Positions 43,218-54,635 of a DNA stretch of 64,000 bases are shown piece by piece. Position 1 is the stretch's first letter; the number at the start of each line of letters is the position of its first letter. The position numbers and the translations under genes were made by a program. Under the pieces are notes generated by a model. It made no database searches, had not been told where the DNA came from, and saw only the letters and a program-made list of their open reading frames with translations. The DNA is from Lathyrus oleraceus. Taxonomy: Eukaryota; Streptophyta; Magnoliopsida; Fabales; Fabaceae. The DNA lies in assembly GCF_024323335.1 (NCBI RefSeq), contig NC_066583.1, positions 414,296,031-414,360,030 on the forward strand, given 5' to 3'.

Positions 43218-46200
43218 TTATGACATCAAATGAGATAGATCTAAGATTCCTAATTCGCGACGAATGTTGAAGAAAGGTTCCGTTGCCAAAGGTTTAGTGA
43301 AAATATCAGCAAGCTGATTTTTGGAGTCAACGTGCTCAAAGACAACGTCTTCTTTTTCAACATGATCACGAAGGAAATGATGTCTAATCTCTATGTGTTT
43401 AGTGCGTGAGTGTAAAACAGGGTTTTTAGTAAGGTTTATGGCACTCGTGTTGTCACATTTGATAGGAATACGTTTGAGTTGAATGTTGAAGTCTTGTAGT
43501 TGTTGCTTCAGCCATAAAATCTGAGCGCAACAACTACCGGCTGCAACGTATTCGGCCTCTGCAGTTGACAAAGCCACAGAAACTTGCTTTTTGCTGTGCC
43601 AACTGACCAAGGAGTTTGAAAATAGGTGACACGTACCACTTGTACTTTTCCTATCTGATTTGCAGCCAGCAAAATCAGAATCGGAGTACCCTACTAGGCT
43701 ACAATCACTTCCTTTAGAATACCAAAGCCCATATTTAGATGTTCCATGAAGATATCTAAATATGCGCTTCACCGCTTTTAGGTGCGATTCTTTAGGATTT
43801 GATTGATAGCGTGCACACATGCAAACACTAAACATGATGTCAGGTCTAGAGGCAGAAAGATACAAGAGGGATCCGATCATACCTCTGAATCTTTTGACAT
43901 CTACACACTTACCTTGCTCATCCTTTTCTAGATTTCCGTTGGTAGGCATTGGGGTGTCGATTGATTTTGAGTCATTCATTCCAAAGCGCTTGAGTAGTTC
44001 TCTGCAGTATTTTGTTTGACATACTGCAGTACCTTCATCAAGTTGCTTTATTTGCAGTCCTAGGAAGTAGTTTAGCTCCCCCATTAGACTCATCTCAAAT
44101 TCACCCTGCATAACCTTAGAAAATTCTTCGACCAAGTGTATGTTAGTTGAACCAAATATGATGTCGTCGACATAAACTTGAACTAAAAGAATGTGCTTCC
44201 CTTTGTGTTTAATAAAGAGTGTATTGTTCACTTTGCCTCTTGAATATCCATGATCAATTAGGAATTTGCTAAGTCTTTCATACCAAACCCGAGGGGCTTG
44301 TTTAAGACCATACAAAGCTCTTTTTAACTTGTAAACATGATCTGGATTTTCAGCATTTTCAAAACCGGGAGGTTGTGAAACATATACTTCTTCATTTATG
44401 ACACCATTAAGAAAGGCACTCTTTACGTCCATTTGGTAAAGCTTAAAATCCTTAGAACACGCATAGGCAAGCAAAAGACGTATAGCTTCAAGGCGAGCAA
44501 CTGGAGCATAAGTTTCCTCATAGTCTATGCCCTCCTCTTGGTTATATCCTTGTGCTACTAAGCGTGCCTTGTTCCTAGTAATCACTCCGTTTTCATCAAG
44601 TTTGTTTCTAAAAACCCACTTAGTGCCTATGATATGATGATCTCGCGGACGAGGGACAAGTTCCCAAACGTCATTTCTTTTAAATTGATTAAGCTCTTCT
44701 TGCATGGCCATTAGCCAAAACTCATCAATCAAGGCCTCTTTGGTATTTTTAGGCTCAACTTGTGAAACAAACGCGAAGTGAGAACAAAAGTTACTTATCT
44801 TAGACCGGGTCATTACTCCCTTTGAAATGTCTCCCAAAATGTTGTCGATGGGATGGTCTTTTGAGGATCTCCAAGCTGTTGGAAGATCATTCACTTCAGC
44901 TGTCTTTTCTTCCTCAATTTCTTCATGACTTGTATCTCCCTCCTTCTCATGGGCAGCTGTTTTGGACTGATCAATTTCCTCAACAGCTTCCTTGAGTATG
45001 TCTTCCGTAGATACACCTGCGTCATCAAAAGAAATACCTTTTCCGACATTTTTCGGATAAGACTCATCAAAAGAAACATGAACCGACTCTTCAACAGTAA
45101 GTAAACGCTTATTATACACTCTATATGCTTTACTTGACATTGAGTAACCAAGAAAAATACCTTCATCCGCTTTTGCATCAAACTTCCCAATGTTTTCCTT
45201 ACCGTTATTCAAAACAAAACATTTACAACCGAATACGTGAAGATGTGACAAGTTTGGTTTTCTTCCTTTCAAAAGTTCATAAGGAGTTTTGTTCAAAATA
45301 GGGCGAATTAAAATTCTGTTTAGGACATAACAGGCTGTGCTAACAGCATCAGCCCAAAAGTATTTTGGTAATCCACCCTCATTAAGCATTGTTCTTGCCA
45401 ACTCCTCTAAAACACAATTTTTACGCTCCACAACACCATTTTGTTGTGGAGTGCGAGGGGCTGAAAAGTTATGCTCAATGCCATGCTTGTCACAAAACTT
45501 CTCAAAGTGATAGTTTTGAAACTCACCACCATGATCGCTACGAATTGTAACTATTTTGGAATTCATTTTGTTTTGGGACAGATTTGCAAAATTTTTAAAA
45601 GCAGAAAAAGTTTCATCTTTGCTATGAAGGAATATAGTCCATGTGAATCTAGAGTAGTCATCAACTATTACAAAGCCATAGTAGTTTCCACCTAGGCTCT
45701 TTGTCCTAGAAGGTCCAAAGAGGTCCATATGGAGAAGCTCGAGGGGTCGTGAAGTTGAAATTACATTTTTAGATTTAAAAGACACCCTTGTTTGCTTTCC
45801 CATTTGGCACGCGTCACATAGGTGGTCTTTTGAAAATTTTAATTTTGGTAGACCAACTACTAGATCCTTAGATACAACTTTGTTTAGCAAATCGAAGTTA
45901 ACATGAGCTAAACGTCTATGCCAAAGCCAAGAATCATCATTCAAGGTGACTAGACATTTAGTGTTTGTTAACGGTACATCAAACAAGTCAAGCATATAGA
46001 TGTTGTTTACTCTTATACCCTTAAACACAATGTTTTGTTCAGCATGTTCAATTATGCAGCAAGTTTTTGAAAACGAAACTTTATAGCCCATGTCGCATAG
46101 TTGACTTATGCTCAACAAGTTGTGTTTAAGTCCCTCAACTAAATGGACATTTGAAATAGTAGTGGTGGAGGGATTACCTACACTACCTTTGCCGAGTATG

Positions 46201-46343
46201 GCTCCTTTGTTGTTGTCTCCATAAGTAACATATCCCTTCTTATTTGCCTTGAAGTCTATAAAAAGCGATATGTCACCGGTCATGTGCCTTGAGCAGCCGC
46301 TGTCAAGAAACCACCTTCTATCCGCGGAGGCAAGGCACTCATC
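43218..46343 (-). CDS. pol: Copia B Pol: protease, integrase, RT, RNase H
   Basis: The frame is open from 46343 to 43218; the first Met is at 46283. The retropepsin motif [10 protein letters not shown] starts at 46304. Counting from that Met, the integrase catalytic triad is D187, D250 and E286 (D,D-35-E, with QNGVVERKN). RT has Y704-V-D-D707 and RNase H has YSDSDFAGC and [10 protein letters not shown]. It ends at DLSHLMS, the usual copia end. All catalytic residues I can check are present. The frame is -1 relative to gag and has a TAG at 46344-46346 just before its first codon. Expression therefore needs recoding, splicing or a separate start. Confidence 0.92.
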   Translation of the reverse strand, partial: DECLASADRRWFLDSGCSRHMTGDISLFIDFKANKKGYVTYGDNNKGAILGKGSVGNPSTTTISNVHLVEGLKHNLLSISQLCDMGYKVSFSKTCCIIEHAEQNIVFKGIRVNNIYMLDLFDVPLTNTKCLVTLNDDSWLWHRRLAHVNFDLLNKVVSKDLVVGLPKLKFSKDHLCDACQMGKQTRVSFKSKNVISTSRPLELLHMDLFGPSRTKSLGGNYYGFVIVDDYSRFTWTIFLHSKDETFSAFKNFANLSQNKMNSKIVTIRSDHGGEFQNYHFEKFCDKHGIEHNFSAPRTPQQNGVVERKNCVLEELARTMLNEGGLPKYFWADAVSTACYVLNRILIRPILNKTPYELLKGRKPNLSHLHVFGCKCFVLNNGKENIGKFDAKADEGIFLGYSMSSKAYRVYNKRLLTVEESVHVSFDESYPKNVGKGISFDDAGVSTEDILKEAVEEIDQSKTAAHEKEGDTSHEEIEEEKTAEVNDLPTAWRSSKDHPIDNILGDISKGVMTRSKISNFCSHFAFVSQVEPKNTKEALIDEFWLMAMQEELNQFKRNDVWELVPRPRDHHIIGTKWVFRNKLDENGVITRNKARLVAQGYNQEEGIDYEETYAPVARLEAIRLLLAYACSKDFKLYQMDVKSAFLNGVINEEVYVSQPPGFENAENPDHVYKLKRALYGLKQAPRVWYERLSKFLIDHGYSRGKVNNTLFIKHKGKHILLVQVYVDDIIFGSTNIHLVEEFSKVMQGEFEMSLMGELNYFLGLQIKQLDEGTAVCQTKYCRELLKRFGMNDSKSIDTPMPTNGNLEKDEQGKCVDVKRFRGMIGSLLYLSASRPDIMFSVCMCARYQSNPKESHLKAVKRIFRYLHGTSKYGLWYSKGSDCSLVGYSDSDFAGCKSDRKSTSGTCHLFSNSLVSWHSKKQVSVALSTAEAEYVAAGSCCAQILWLKQQLQDFNIQLKRIPIKCDNTSAINLTKNPVLHSRTKHIEIRHHFLRDHVEKEDVVFEHVDSKNQLADIFTKPLATEPFFNIRRELGILDLSHLMS

Positions 46344-46351
46344 CTACAACA

Positions 46352-48148
46352 TCAAAAGAGAGAAGTTGGTACCCAATTTTCATTGGGTCCAAGTGGGTAA
46401 GTGCTAACATGGTTGCCTTTTGGCTTCCATCGATAAATGCCTTTAGGGACAAGAAATCTCCTAAATTTGCACTTTTCAATGGTATGGCCAGCATGGCAAC
46501 AATAATGACATAAACGATGATGATATGTTTGTTGTTTCTTGTTCATTGAATCCTTTAGAATAAAAGAGTATTTTGCATATGGAGGGTTCAATGACTTCTT
46601 AAACAACTTAGGATCAACGGCATAAGCAATTTTAGGTTGTAGCGCTTTTTCTAATTTGACCTTAAGAGTGTTTACCTCTTTTTGCCAAATATAGCAAGCG
46701 TCACAATACCTAACTCTACTACATCCGTCAATATCAATATCTTTTGAATTTTCTGCAATACTAGCCTTCAATGCTTCTAACTCAATTTCAGCTTTGTTTA
46801 CTTTACCTTCCAAAAATGAAAAGATATGTTTGTCGGAAGATAGTTGTTTAAAAGCATCTACCGCTTCGTTATGCAGTTTTTCAAAAGCTATTTTTAGTTC
46901 CGAAAATGACATAGAGGAAAAGTTATTATAGTAGGCTTGTTTTACCTTTTTGTCATTGTTTTTCTTCTTGTTGTAGGGCAGAACTTTTGTGTGAGCCATG
47001 AGGCATAGATTTGCTGCTTCATCATCATCACTTGAGCTTTGTGTGCATGATGAGTCGCTATCACTTTCCCATGCAATGTACGCTCTTCTTTGTTTGCTGT
47101 ACCCTTTTGGTGAATCCTTTCTTTGATCCTTATACTTTATAGGGCAATCCGTTTTGTAATGTCCGGATTTACCACAATTAAAACAGGATCCTCTTCCTCT
47201 ACTTTTCTTGTTCTCTTCTTGTTTTGAGTTTGTAGATTGTTTTCGAAACTTCATGAGATTTTTGTCGGAATGCTTGACTCCATTCTTTCGAATGAATCTA
47301 TTGTATCTCCTTACAAACAGTCCCATTTCCTCATCATCCGAGTCTTTGTCACTACTTGAATCATTGTCGCTTTGCTCTTTTCGTGAGAACTTAGAGCTAG
47401 AAGCCACAAGAGCTATTGGCTTCTTCTCTCCCTCTTTGTCTCTTTTCTTTTCCTTCTCCTTCTTACTCTTATTCTCATATTTTTCAAGACTTTCCAAGGC
47501 TTGCTGATGTTCTTCCAGCTTTCCAAACAGTGTTGTAATCGTAAGTCTTGTAAGATCGTTGGCTTCCTTGATTGCTGTAACTTTAGGTTGCCATTCCCTG
47601 CTAAGACACCTGAGAATTTTATTAGTAGCAATTTCATTGGAAATAGGTTTTCCAAGAGCATTCAATCGGTTAGTTAGATGGGTGAATCTCTTTTGCATGT
47701 CGGAGATGGATTCTCCTTGTTTCATGCGAAAGAGCTCAAATTCCTGATTGAGTGTGTTAATGCGGGACTGTTTTACTTCAGTAGTACCCTCATGGGCAAC
47801 TTCTAAAGCGTCCCACATTTCTTTAGCTGTCGTGCAATGTGATACTCGATAATACTCATCAACACCGAGTGCTGAAATTAGCATGTTTCGAGCTCTCCAA
47901 TCACACGACCACTTTTTCTCATCTTTCTCATTCCAATCATCTTCTGGTTTAGGTACTATGGCGCCAGCCGCATTGGTCATTGTAATTTGAAACGGACCGT
48001 TTTCAATGGCAGCCCATACTAACCTATCCACAGAATTTATATGAACTCGAATGCAGTCCTTCCAGTAGCCATAATTTTCACCGTTGAAAATAGGCGCTCT
48101 ATTATACGCCCCCTTTGGTTCAGAATCCATACTGTTACAGGCAGCCAC
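46352..48148 (-). CDS. gag: Copia B Gag
   Basis: A 598-codon intact frame. The N-terminal capsid-like domain has APIFNGENYGYWKD and EMWDALEVAHEGTTEVKQ. A Lys/Glu-rich coiled-coil segment follows (about residues 205-235), then a CCHC knuckle at C322..C335 (CFNCGKSGHYKTDC), a Ser/Asp-rich stretch, a second coiled coil and a second knuckle, CHYCCHAGHTIEKC. This two-knuckle long Gag is typical of Sireviruses. The frame ends at TGA 46352-46354. The start Met lies about 20 bases after the primer site. Confidence 0.92.
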   Translation of the reverse strand: MAACNSMDSEPKGAYNRAPIFNGENYGYWKDCIRVHINSVDRLVWAAIENGPFQITMTNAAGAIVPKPEDDWNEKDEKKWSCDWRARNMLISALGVDEYYRVSHCTTAKEMWDALEVAHEGTTEVKQSRINTLNQEFELFRMKQGESISDMQKRFTHLTNRLNALGKPISNEIATNKILRCLSREWQPKVTAIKEANDLTRLTITTLFGKLEEHQQALESLEKYENKSKKEKEKKRDKEGEKKPIALVASSSKFSRKEQSDNDSSSDKDSDDEEMGLFVRRYNRFIRKNGVKHSDKNLMKFRKQSTNSKQEENKKSRGRGSCFNCGKSGHYKTDCPIKYKDQRKDSPKGYSKQRRAYIAWESDSDSSCTQSSSDDDEAANLCLMAHTKVLPYNKKKNNDKKVKQAYYNNFSSMSFSELKIAFEKLHNEAVDAFKQLSSDKHIFSFLEGKVNKAEIELEALKASIAENSKDIDIDGCSRVRYCDACYIWQKEVNTLKVKLEKALQPKIAYAVDPKLFKKSLNPPYAKYSFILKDSMNKKQQTYHHRLCHYCCHAGHTIEKCKFRRFLVPKGIYRWKPKGNHVSTYPLGPNENWVPTSLF

Positions 48149-48167
48149 AGAGCACCAGGGAACCGGC

Positions 48168-48179
48168 GCTCTGATACCA
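48168..48179 (-). other. Primer-binding site of copia B
   Basis: On the minus strand TGGTATCAGAGC lies two bases after the 5' LTR. It is the standard complement of initiator tRNA-Met. Confidence 0.95.
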
Positions 48180-48181
48180 CT

Positions 48182-49867
48182 TGTTAGACGGTGTGGCTAG
48201 TGATCGAGAGGGGGGGTGAATAGATCACCTCTTTAAAATTAACGGATTTTTAAGTTTAATCAGAGTTTTCAAAAACAGCAGATAAAGCAGTCCCGAATCG
48301 ACTTCCGTCTATTCTGAACTGCTACTAGAAAGCCGGACACGCAAGTGCAGTTGCTGGATTTTAATGAGAATGACAGAAATAATACACACAGAATGTTAAC
48401 AGATTGAATGCGCTTATCCTCAAATTCTATTTCCAATGAACACAATCAAGTTAACCGTTTTGTCAAACAGTTGGTGTGTGTGTGTTTGATGATAAACAGC
48501 AATGGTGTATTACTTAAAGGTTTTATTATCACTGCTGTCCAGAAAAATTGATCAATCACCACACACTAACATAAATTGCAAAACAGTTTTGAAACGTAAA
48601 GAAGATTAAGGTAAGAGTACGATACGCAGAGATTTGTTAAGGAAGTTCCCCACGTCGTCCTCGCGTGTGGGTACGTCTCCCTCTCAATTTCAAATGAAAT
48701 TGAGAACTTTGATTATCAATTATTGCCGAATCCGTTGATACAAGGTTTTGATACAAAGACAGAATTTCTAAACTCCAAGAACCTCTTCTTGTATAAACCT
48801 TCACTTGATCTGAGCTTGATCAAGATTTTCCTGCACAAAGTTGCAAACAATTCACCGGTTCCACGACCTGCTTGCGAAATCCCCCGATCTCCAAACGCAA
48901 CGCTGCGGCTGAATCTGTTCTGCAAATGTGACTCCGAAACCCTCAAGAACACACCAGTTCTTGAAGGACAAACCAGTAGGTTTTTCCTAGAAACCCCCTT
49001 CAATCTTCGACTCAGCTAGATCCTCGATCGTTCCACTGCAACCCACAGCTAGATCCTTGATCACACCACTGAACGTTATCTCAATGCTTCTTTGATCCAA
49101 CGAACAAGAATTGTTATGTGTAAATGTTCTTGAAAGAAGAGTGATTGAGAAGATGAAGAAGATGAAGTCTCTTTCAGGTTTCTATGTGCTCACTGACAAT
49201 TGCTCCAACACTACTTTGATCTTGTGTTCAATTGTCTTTTTGCTCAATGAATTCGTGTCCCTCATTTGCTGTTGAAACCTGTATATATGTGCTGCAAAAC
49301 AGATTCTGTTATGACTTGAAACAACCTTGTGTATTGATACACAGGAGTGTGCATCGATGCATACTGTAAGTTGTATGAAATTTGGTCAAATTAATTAATC
49401 ATGTATCGATGCAGGAGTCGTGTGTATCGATGCATGTGGTATTTACACTGATCTGTATCGATGCTTAATGCTCATGTATTGATGCACAGGCTATCTCAAG
49501 TGGTCATGTATCGATGCAGAATTCGTGTGTATCGATGCACAGAGTTTTTGCCCTTCCATGTATCGATGCATGGCTCGTGTGTATCGATGCATACTGAACA
49601 TAATTTGTTTTGACATTAATCAAGGCTGCATGTATCGATGCACAGATTCATGTATTGATACATACTGTTACAAAATGCATTTTAATAGTTATTTTAAAGG
49701 AATTTTTCAATGTACATATATATGTGTGGTTATGCAACAATAGAGTGGGATGAATCACAAAGTAAAAACACAATTATATCATGTAATGCAATGCACAATC
49801 AATTTGGATGATGTTCACACAATTTGCTATCATTAAAAGTTAATTCAAGTTAAAGAATTCTTTCACA
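48182..49867 (-). mobile_element. 5' LTR of copia B
   Basis: This is the same 1686-bp sequence as 38936-40621, with TATATAT at 49282-49288 and the ATCGAT-core palindromes at about 49329-49662. Transcription toward lower coordinates would start downstream of the TATA box. Confidence 0.93.
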
Positions 49868-49872
49868 TAACA

Positions 49873-52800
49873 AACATGGACAAAGCCACAAAATCATTTG
49901 AATGGGTGAAGTTATTTGGATTATTTACAAAGTATGGTCAAAGTATGATTAAAGTCAATTCAAAATGATGTATTTTCAAAAATGAAGTTTGGAAAATCAT
50001 GGACTTAAGGTCCAAGTTTCTAATTTGGAAAGAAGGTGAGAATGTTTGCACAACATGTATATACAAGTTTGAAAAGTCAACAATATGAAAAAGAATTTGT
50101 AACAAAAATGGATGGATGGTGGAGTGTAGAACTTCCTAGAGGTTCACCTCTTGAAATCATATAGAAGATGATTCAAGTGTGTCCTTTGGAATGAGGCAAC
50201 AAAAGCAAGTTAGTAAAATAAAAAACAAGGTGATACCGGATGCCACTCAATGGTCTTACTCCAATCTCACACAAGAGCGGATACCGGATACCAATAAATG
50301 GATTTACACCAATCTCCTAAAATAAAGCAATGATACCGGATGCCAATAAATGGTCTTACTCCAATCTCACAAAGCAAAACAAAAACAAAACATGGAAGTC
50401 AACTGCCAATTTATCTGGACTTAGGTTAACCTCCACATATGATCATAGGAAAACAAATGCCAAATTACATGGGCTTACAATGAATCCTCACATACAACAA
50501 CAAGCTCACTCAAAGAGCAAAGAGGATATGAGTGACCAATGAAGTGGTCTTACACTCTATCCCTTCCATGTCATAGGAACAAAAGCCAATCAATATGGAC
50601 TTACAATTGTCCTCAATGGGAAAACATCAATGTCACAAGGACAAATGAAATGATCATGCACCAATGGCAAACAAAGATGATAAATGCACAATGGCAAACT
50701 TAAGTAATCATGTATAGATGAATCAAGTAATCAATCACATAAATTCAAGTAGCACACACTATAACCATTCAATGAGGCTCAAGCAAAAGGGTGAGGCATT
50801 AAAGCCAACTGTAATAGGGTTAAAGTTGCTCTTAACCTTGCCATTGAGGGGCTAAGGTGAAGCAGATGAAAGGATATGAGGGGTGTGCCTCATCACTCTT
50901 GTCCCTGGTCAGGGAGAGCATTGAATATCAGAAGGTGTGGGAGTTCAGAAAAGGGGAACTCTTTCCACAAATTAGACTCGATAGATCTTGGGTTTGGATC
51001 CCAATGCTACAACCATGTAATGGGAGCAGGGAGAAGACTCACATAATAGTGGGAGATATGCTACATATCTCTTATATCCACCAATTGCCTTTAAAAGGAC
51101 TTTACCTGCTTGGGGACAAACATAAACAATCACAAACATTGCCTCTTAAGGAGGACTTCAGACAGGTGCCTGGCTAAATAACAAGCCAGGTCTTCCAGAC
51201 TACATGAAGAAGAAGGTGCTATACCTCAATGCAAATGCTATACAAGCAAAGCAATGCAAGTTCTTAAGAGAACTGAGCAACTAAGGGTACCTGAAATCAA
51301 TCAAATATAATCAGCATCCCAACATAAACAAAACAACAATATAAGAATCAACAACCAATGTACAATCAAACAATAATGTGCATAGCACAAAGCTCAAGTG
51401 AACCAAGCACCCTACAACACACGACAAGTTAGTTCACAATAATCAAATGAAACAATTCAACTTGCATTAATTCCTTTAAAGTACTTTGCTTCTTAACCTG
51501 AAAAGTCAAAGTCTAACTCAATCATGAGTAACAAGACCACTAGGACAAGCCTAGGGTCCAAAGGATGGAAAAATCTTAAAACAGCAAGTGAAACATGATC
51601 AAAACCAATATAATTCAATTAAGAAGAAAGTCTAATTGATCCCATATCAAAACAATACACCAATTTCATTTTATGTACAATTTAGGTCAAAGTGAGCAAG
51701 TGTGAACCATATATGAGTGAACAGAATGACTTCAATCAAATAAATGTCAAAACAGCTCAATAAATTCCACAAAAATTCCAACTCAAACAGCACATATTCA
51801 AGGAGCTACCTATCAAATTTCATAGCATTTGGACAAGTGGAAGTAGAGAAATTAAATCAGGAAATCATGGCATGCAAAAATCAACCTAAACTAGGTCACA
51901 AAGTGTACACCAACTTCAATCAATTGTAAAACAGTGACAACAAATGATAAATGCATGGGACCAAAGCCAAATTAAAGCTAGTCATGTTAAGAAACACTCC
52001 ATCAAATTTCATATTCATATGGTAAGAAATGAGCATTTCACAAGCTATGGAAGATGATCACTCAAACAAAACCCTAAAAATGCTAAACAACAATCAAAAA
52101 TGTCAATCAAATAGGAAATTGGTCAACAATTCCTACAAAAATTCATGGTGAAACTAGACATATGCAAGTCATCTCATGCAAAAAATCAGAGCCATAGGCC
52201 TAATGAAAGCATAGAAAATTAAATCATGAACACAACATAGCATAGTGTGACACATATTGTCACACTCAAAAAGATTAAATCATATCTATCAAACCAGGGA
52301 TCCAAAAATTACAAAACATACATCAAAATCTCCAGGCATGAGTCAAGAATCATCATATGAAATTTCATTCAATTTGGATAATGCATGATTATTTTATGAT
52401 CAATATGATGAAACATACATATATAGCATGCGTGTCAAAGATCAATATACAAATCCAAAAAATCACCAGGCACAACTTGAGCTACTATGCCTAAAAAAAA
52501 CTAGAGGAAATTTGGAGATTAACAAAAAAAGTCCCATTCAATTTGGATTAAGGATGATTTATTTATGATTTTTTGAAGTTTTATTGAATTATGAAATAAT
52601 TATTTAATGAATTAAGTGAATTAATTAATTACGGATGGCAAACTTGTAATTCTCCATTGCCACAGCCAAAACGCGCAGCTTAATTAAATGAGGTGGCGGC
52701 GTGTGATTCGTCCAGGCGCGCGGGAAACAAAGATTCGAATTGGAAACGCAGGAAGCAGGATCAAACGCATTCATTTTTCCAGAAATCCCGTGTTCTTCAC

Positions 52801-54635
52801 ACTCAACCTTGTTCTTCAATTCCAGAATCGGTTATGGCCATTTCTCAACCAAAACGCACAAATGATATATGGATCTCTCCCTCTTTCAACGTAGATCAAG
52901 GATATGGCTATGAAAATGCCTAAAGGTTAACGTACAAAGAGATACGATCGAAAGAAGTTTTATCATACGAACTTTGAATCAAGATATCTACGCGATTACT
53001 CCATGAAATTGCATGATTCAAACATCAAAATGCTCTACATTCCAAGATCTATCGAATCCATATAACAATTGCAAGAATCGAAGACATTGAAATCTTACCT
53101 CTTGATGAACGAACTGTGAAATCCGTGGCTGTTTTGCTCCAATTCTTGAAAACAGATGAAGTACAATGATTATGAAGGTGATTGGTGAAGAAATTTCAGC
53201 TCAAGAGTGCATGGATCCGTAGATTTTTGCAGCTGCCATTGATGAGGAAGCTTGTAACAGTTGGAGTCTGGCACGGTTCTTGCTTCAATTTGCTACAAAC
53301 AGAACTCTAAGATTACCTGCACATGAAGAATCAATAGAAAAAGAAGGCAAAGCAATGATGAATTCTTGGAAAATTGATGAAAAAGTGAATGTGAAACTTG
53401 GAGAAAAGTGAGAGAATTTCTGAAATTTTGGATTGGATCTGAAAAAATGATTATGGATCCTTCAATTCTGTTAGAATTAGGCTCTTATACTTGCTCTTAA
53501 TCCAAGCTTTAATCATGATTAGCAAAAACTTGATGATTAGCAAATGAGCTCATTTGTGCACTTTGGCCAATTTTCCCTTGGATGACTTGAACCAATGTAA
53601 CAGTAATTTTTCACCTCAAGCAAGTCATAAATCCCATTTGGAAGCTATTGGAATTGATCCCATGTCAAAATTCTTTGTACTTTGAAATTTGGACCTTTTT
53701 GCCCTTGGCTTTTTAATTGGTACACTTGAAAAATGGCCTTTTTATGTGAAGGCTTTTGGCAAAAGGTGATGATGGATTTGGATAGTACACATCAAATGTG
53801 GTTTTCTCAAAGAAGAACCATCCAATTTGGCCATTCCATGTGAAAGTTATGCCACTTTGAATTTAGGCATTTTTGGAAAATGATTGGACCATATCTTGCT
53901 AACCACACATGGGAATTTCAAGTTCTTGGACTTTTTGGAATGGTGAGATCAAGATCTTCAACTTTCGTGTTGGACAAAATTTGATTTGAAGCTTGTATAA
54001 TGAAGTAATTTTGAGGAGCATGACTTTCCATTTTGGGCAGGTGAAAATTACAGGTCATTTCCATTTTGGGAAACTTTTTGCCTGACTTCAAATCCTTCAA
54101 CCTTGATCTTTGAAATGCCAAATGAGGCTCATATAGACATGAATGAGACTTTTCCAACCATCTCACACCTTCCAATTCCTGATTAAATGCACAGTTGACC
54201 ACAGTTGACCATAGTTGACTTTTCTAGGGTTTTGGTTGACTGAGCCATGTTCTGATGAATTTCAAACCTCTTTCACATGAGATCTTGATCCAAAATGATA
54301 TCACAACTTTTATGAACTTATGATGAATGATCATGGTGCCCAAATTCTTCAAGAATTGTCACCATCCATTGCTCAATGGCTGATTTGACTGCCTTTGACC
54401 TAGTTTGCTTCATCTGCAAGTAACAAGGTTAGATGACAATATTTTTGTACTTTTGGTTAGTAAACATATGAAAAGCAATGATATACAAATGCTATACATG
54501 CTTGGTGATCAAGAATCACACTCACAAGGTACCCACCCACTAGGAGGGAAGCAAAGGTGCACAAAGATCCTTGAGGCTATGATATGATATGATATGGGCC
54601 ATGAGGGATCTTAGGGCAAAAATTGGGGTCTTACA
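49873..54635 (-). mobile_element. 3' LTR of the minus-strand Ogre derivative, main part
   Basis: The minus-strand LTR starts TGTAAGACC at 54635 and carries the same landmarks as the solo LTR: subrepeats (50226-50600), CTGGAAGAC region (51190) and a putative TATA box at 53484-53489. Copia B inserted after 49872. The part 53048-54635 matches the 5' LTR piece at 58859-60445 with about 17 substitutions and one 1-bp indel. There is no gene. Confidence 0.9.

Larger units (their letters stand above)
38936..49867 (-). mobile_element. Ty1/copia Sirevirus-like element B, structurally complete
   Basis: The 10,932-bp element is flanked by TAACA duplications (38931-38935 and 49868-49872). Both LTRs are 1686 bp with a constant offset of 9246 bp and no mismatch in the parts I compared. 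On the minus strand the order is 5' LTR, tRNA-Met primer site, gag, pol, a promoter-like spacer, envelope-like ORF, purine tracts and 3' LTR. Gag, integrase, RT, RNase H and the env-like frame are all open. It is the youngest insertion in the window and may be recently active. Confidence 0.95.

Noticed and set aside
54583..54597. GATAT microsatellite as a regulatory array
   Set aside because: It is a simple short repeat at the LTR start, also present at 60391, with no further structure.
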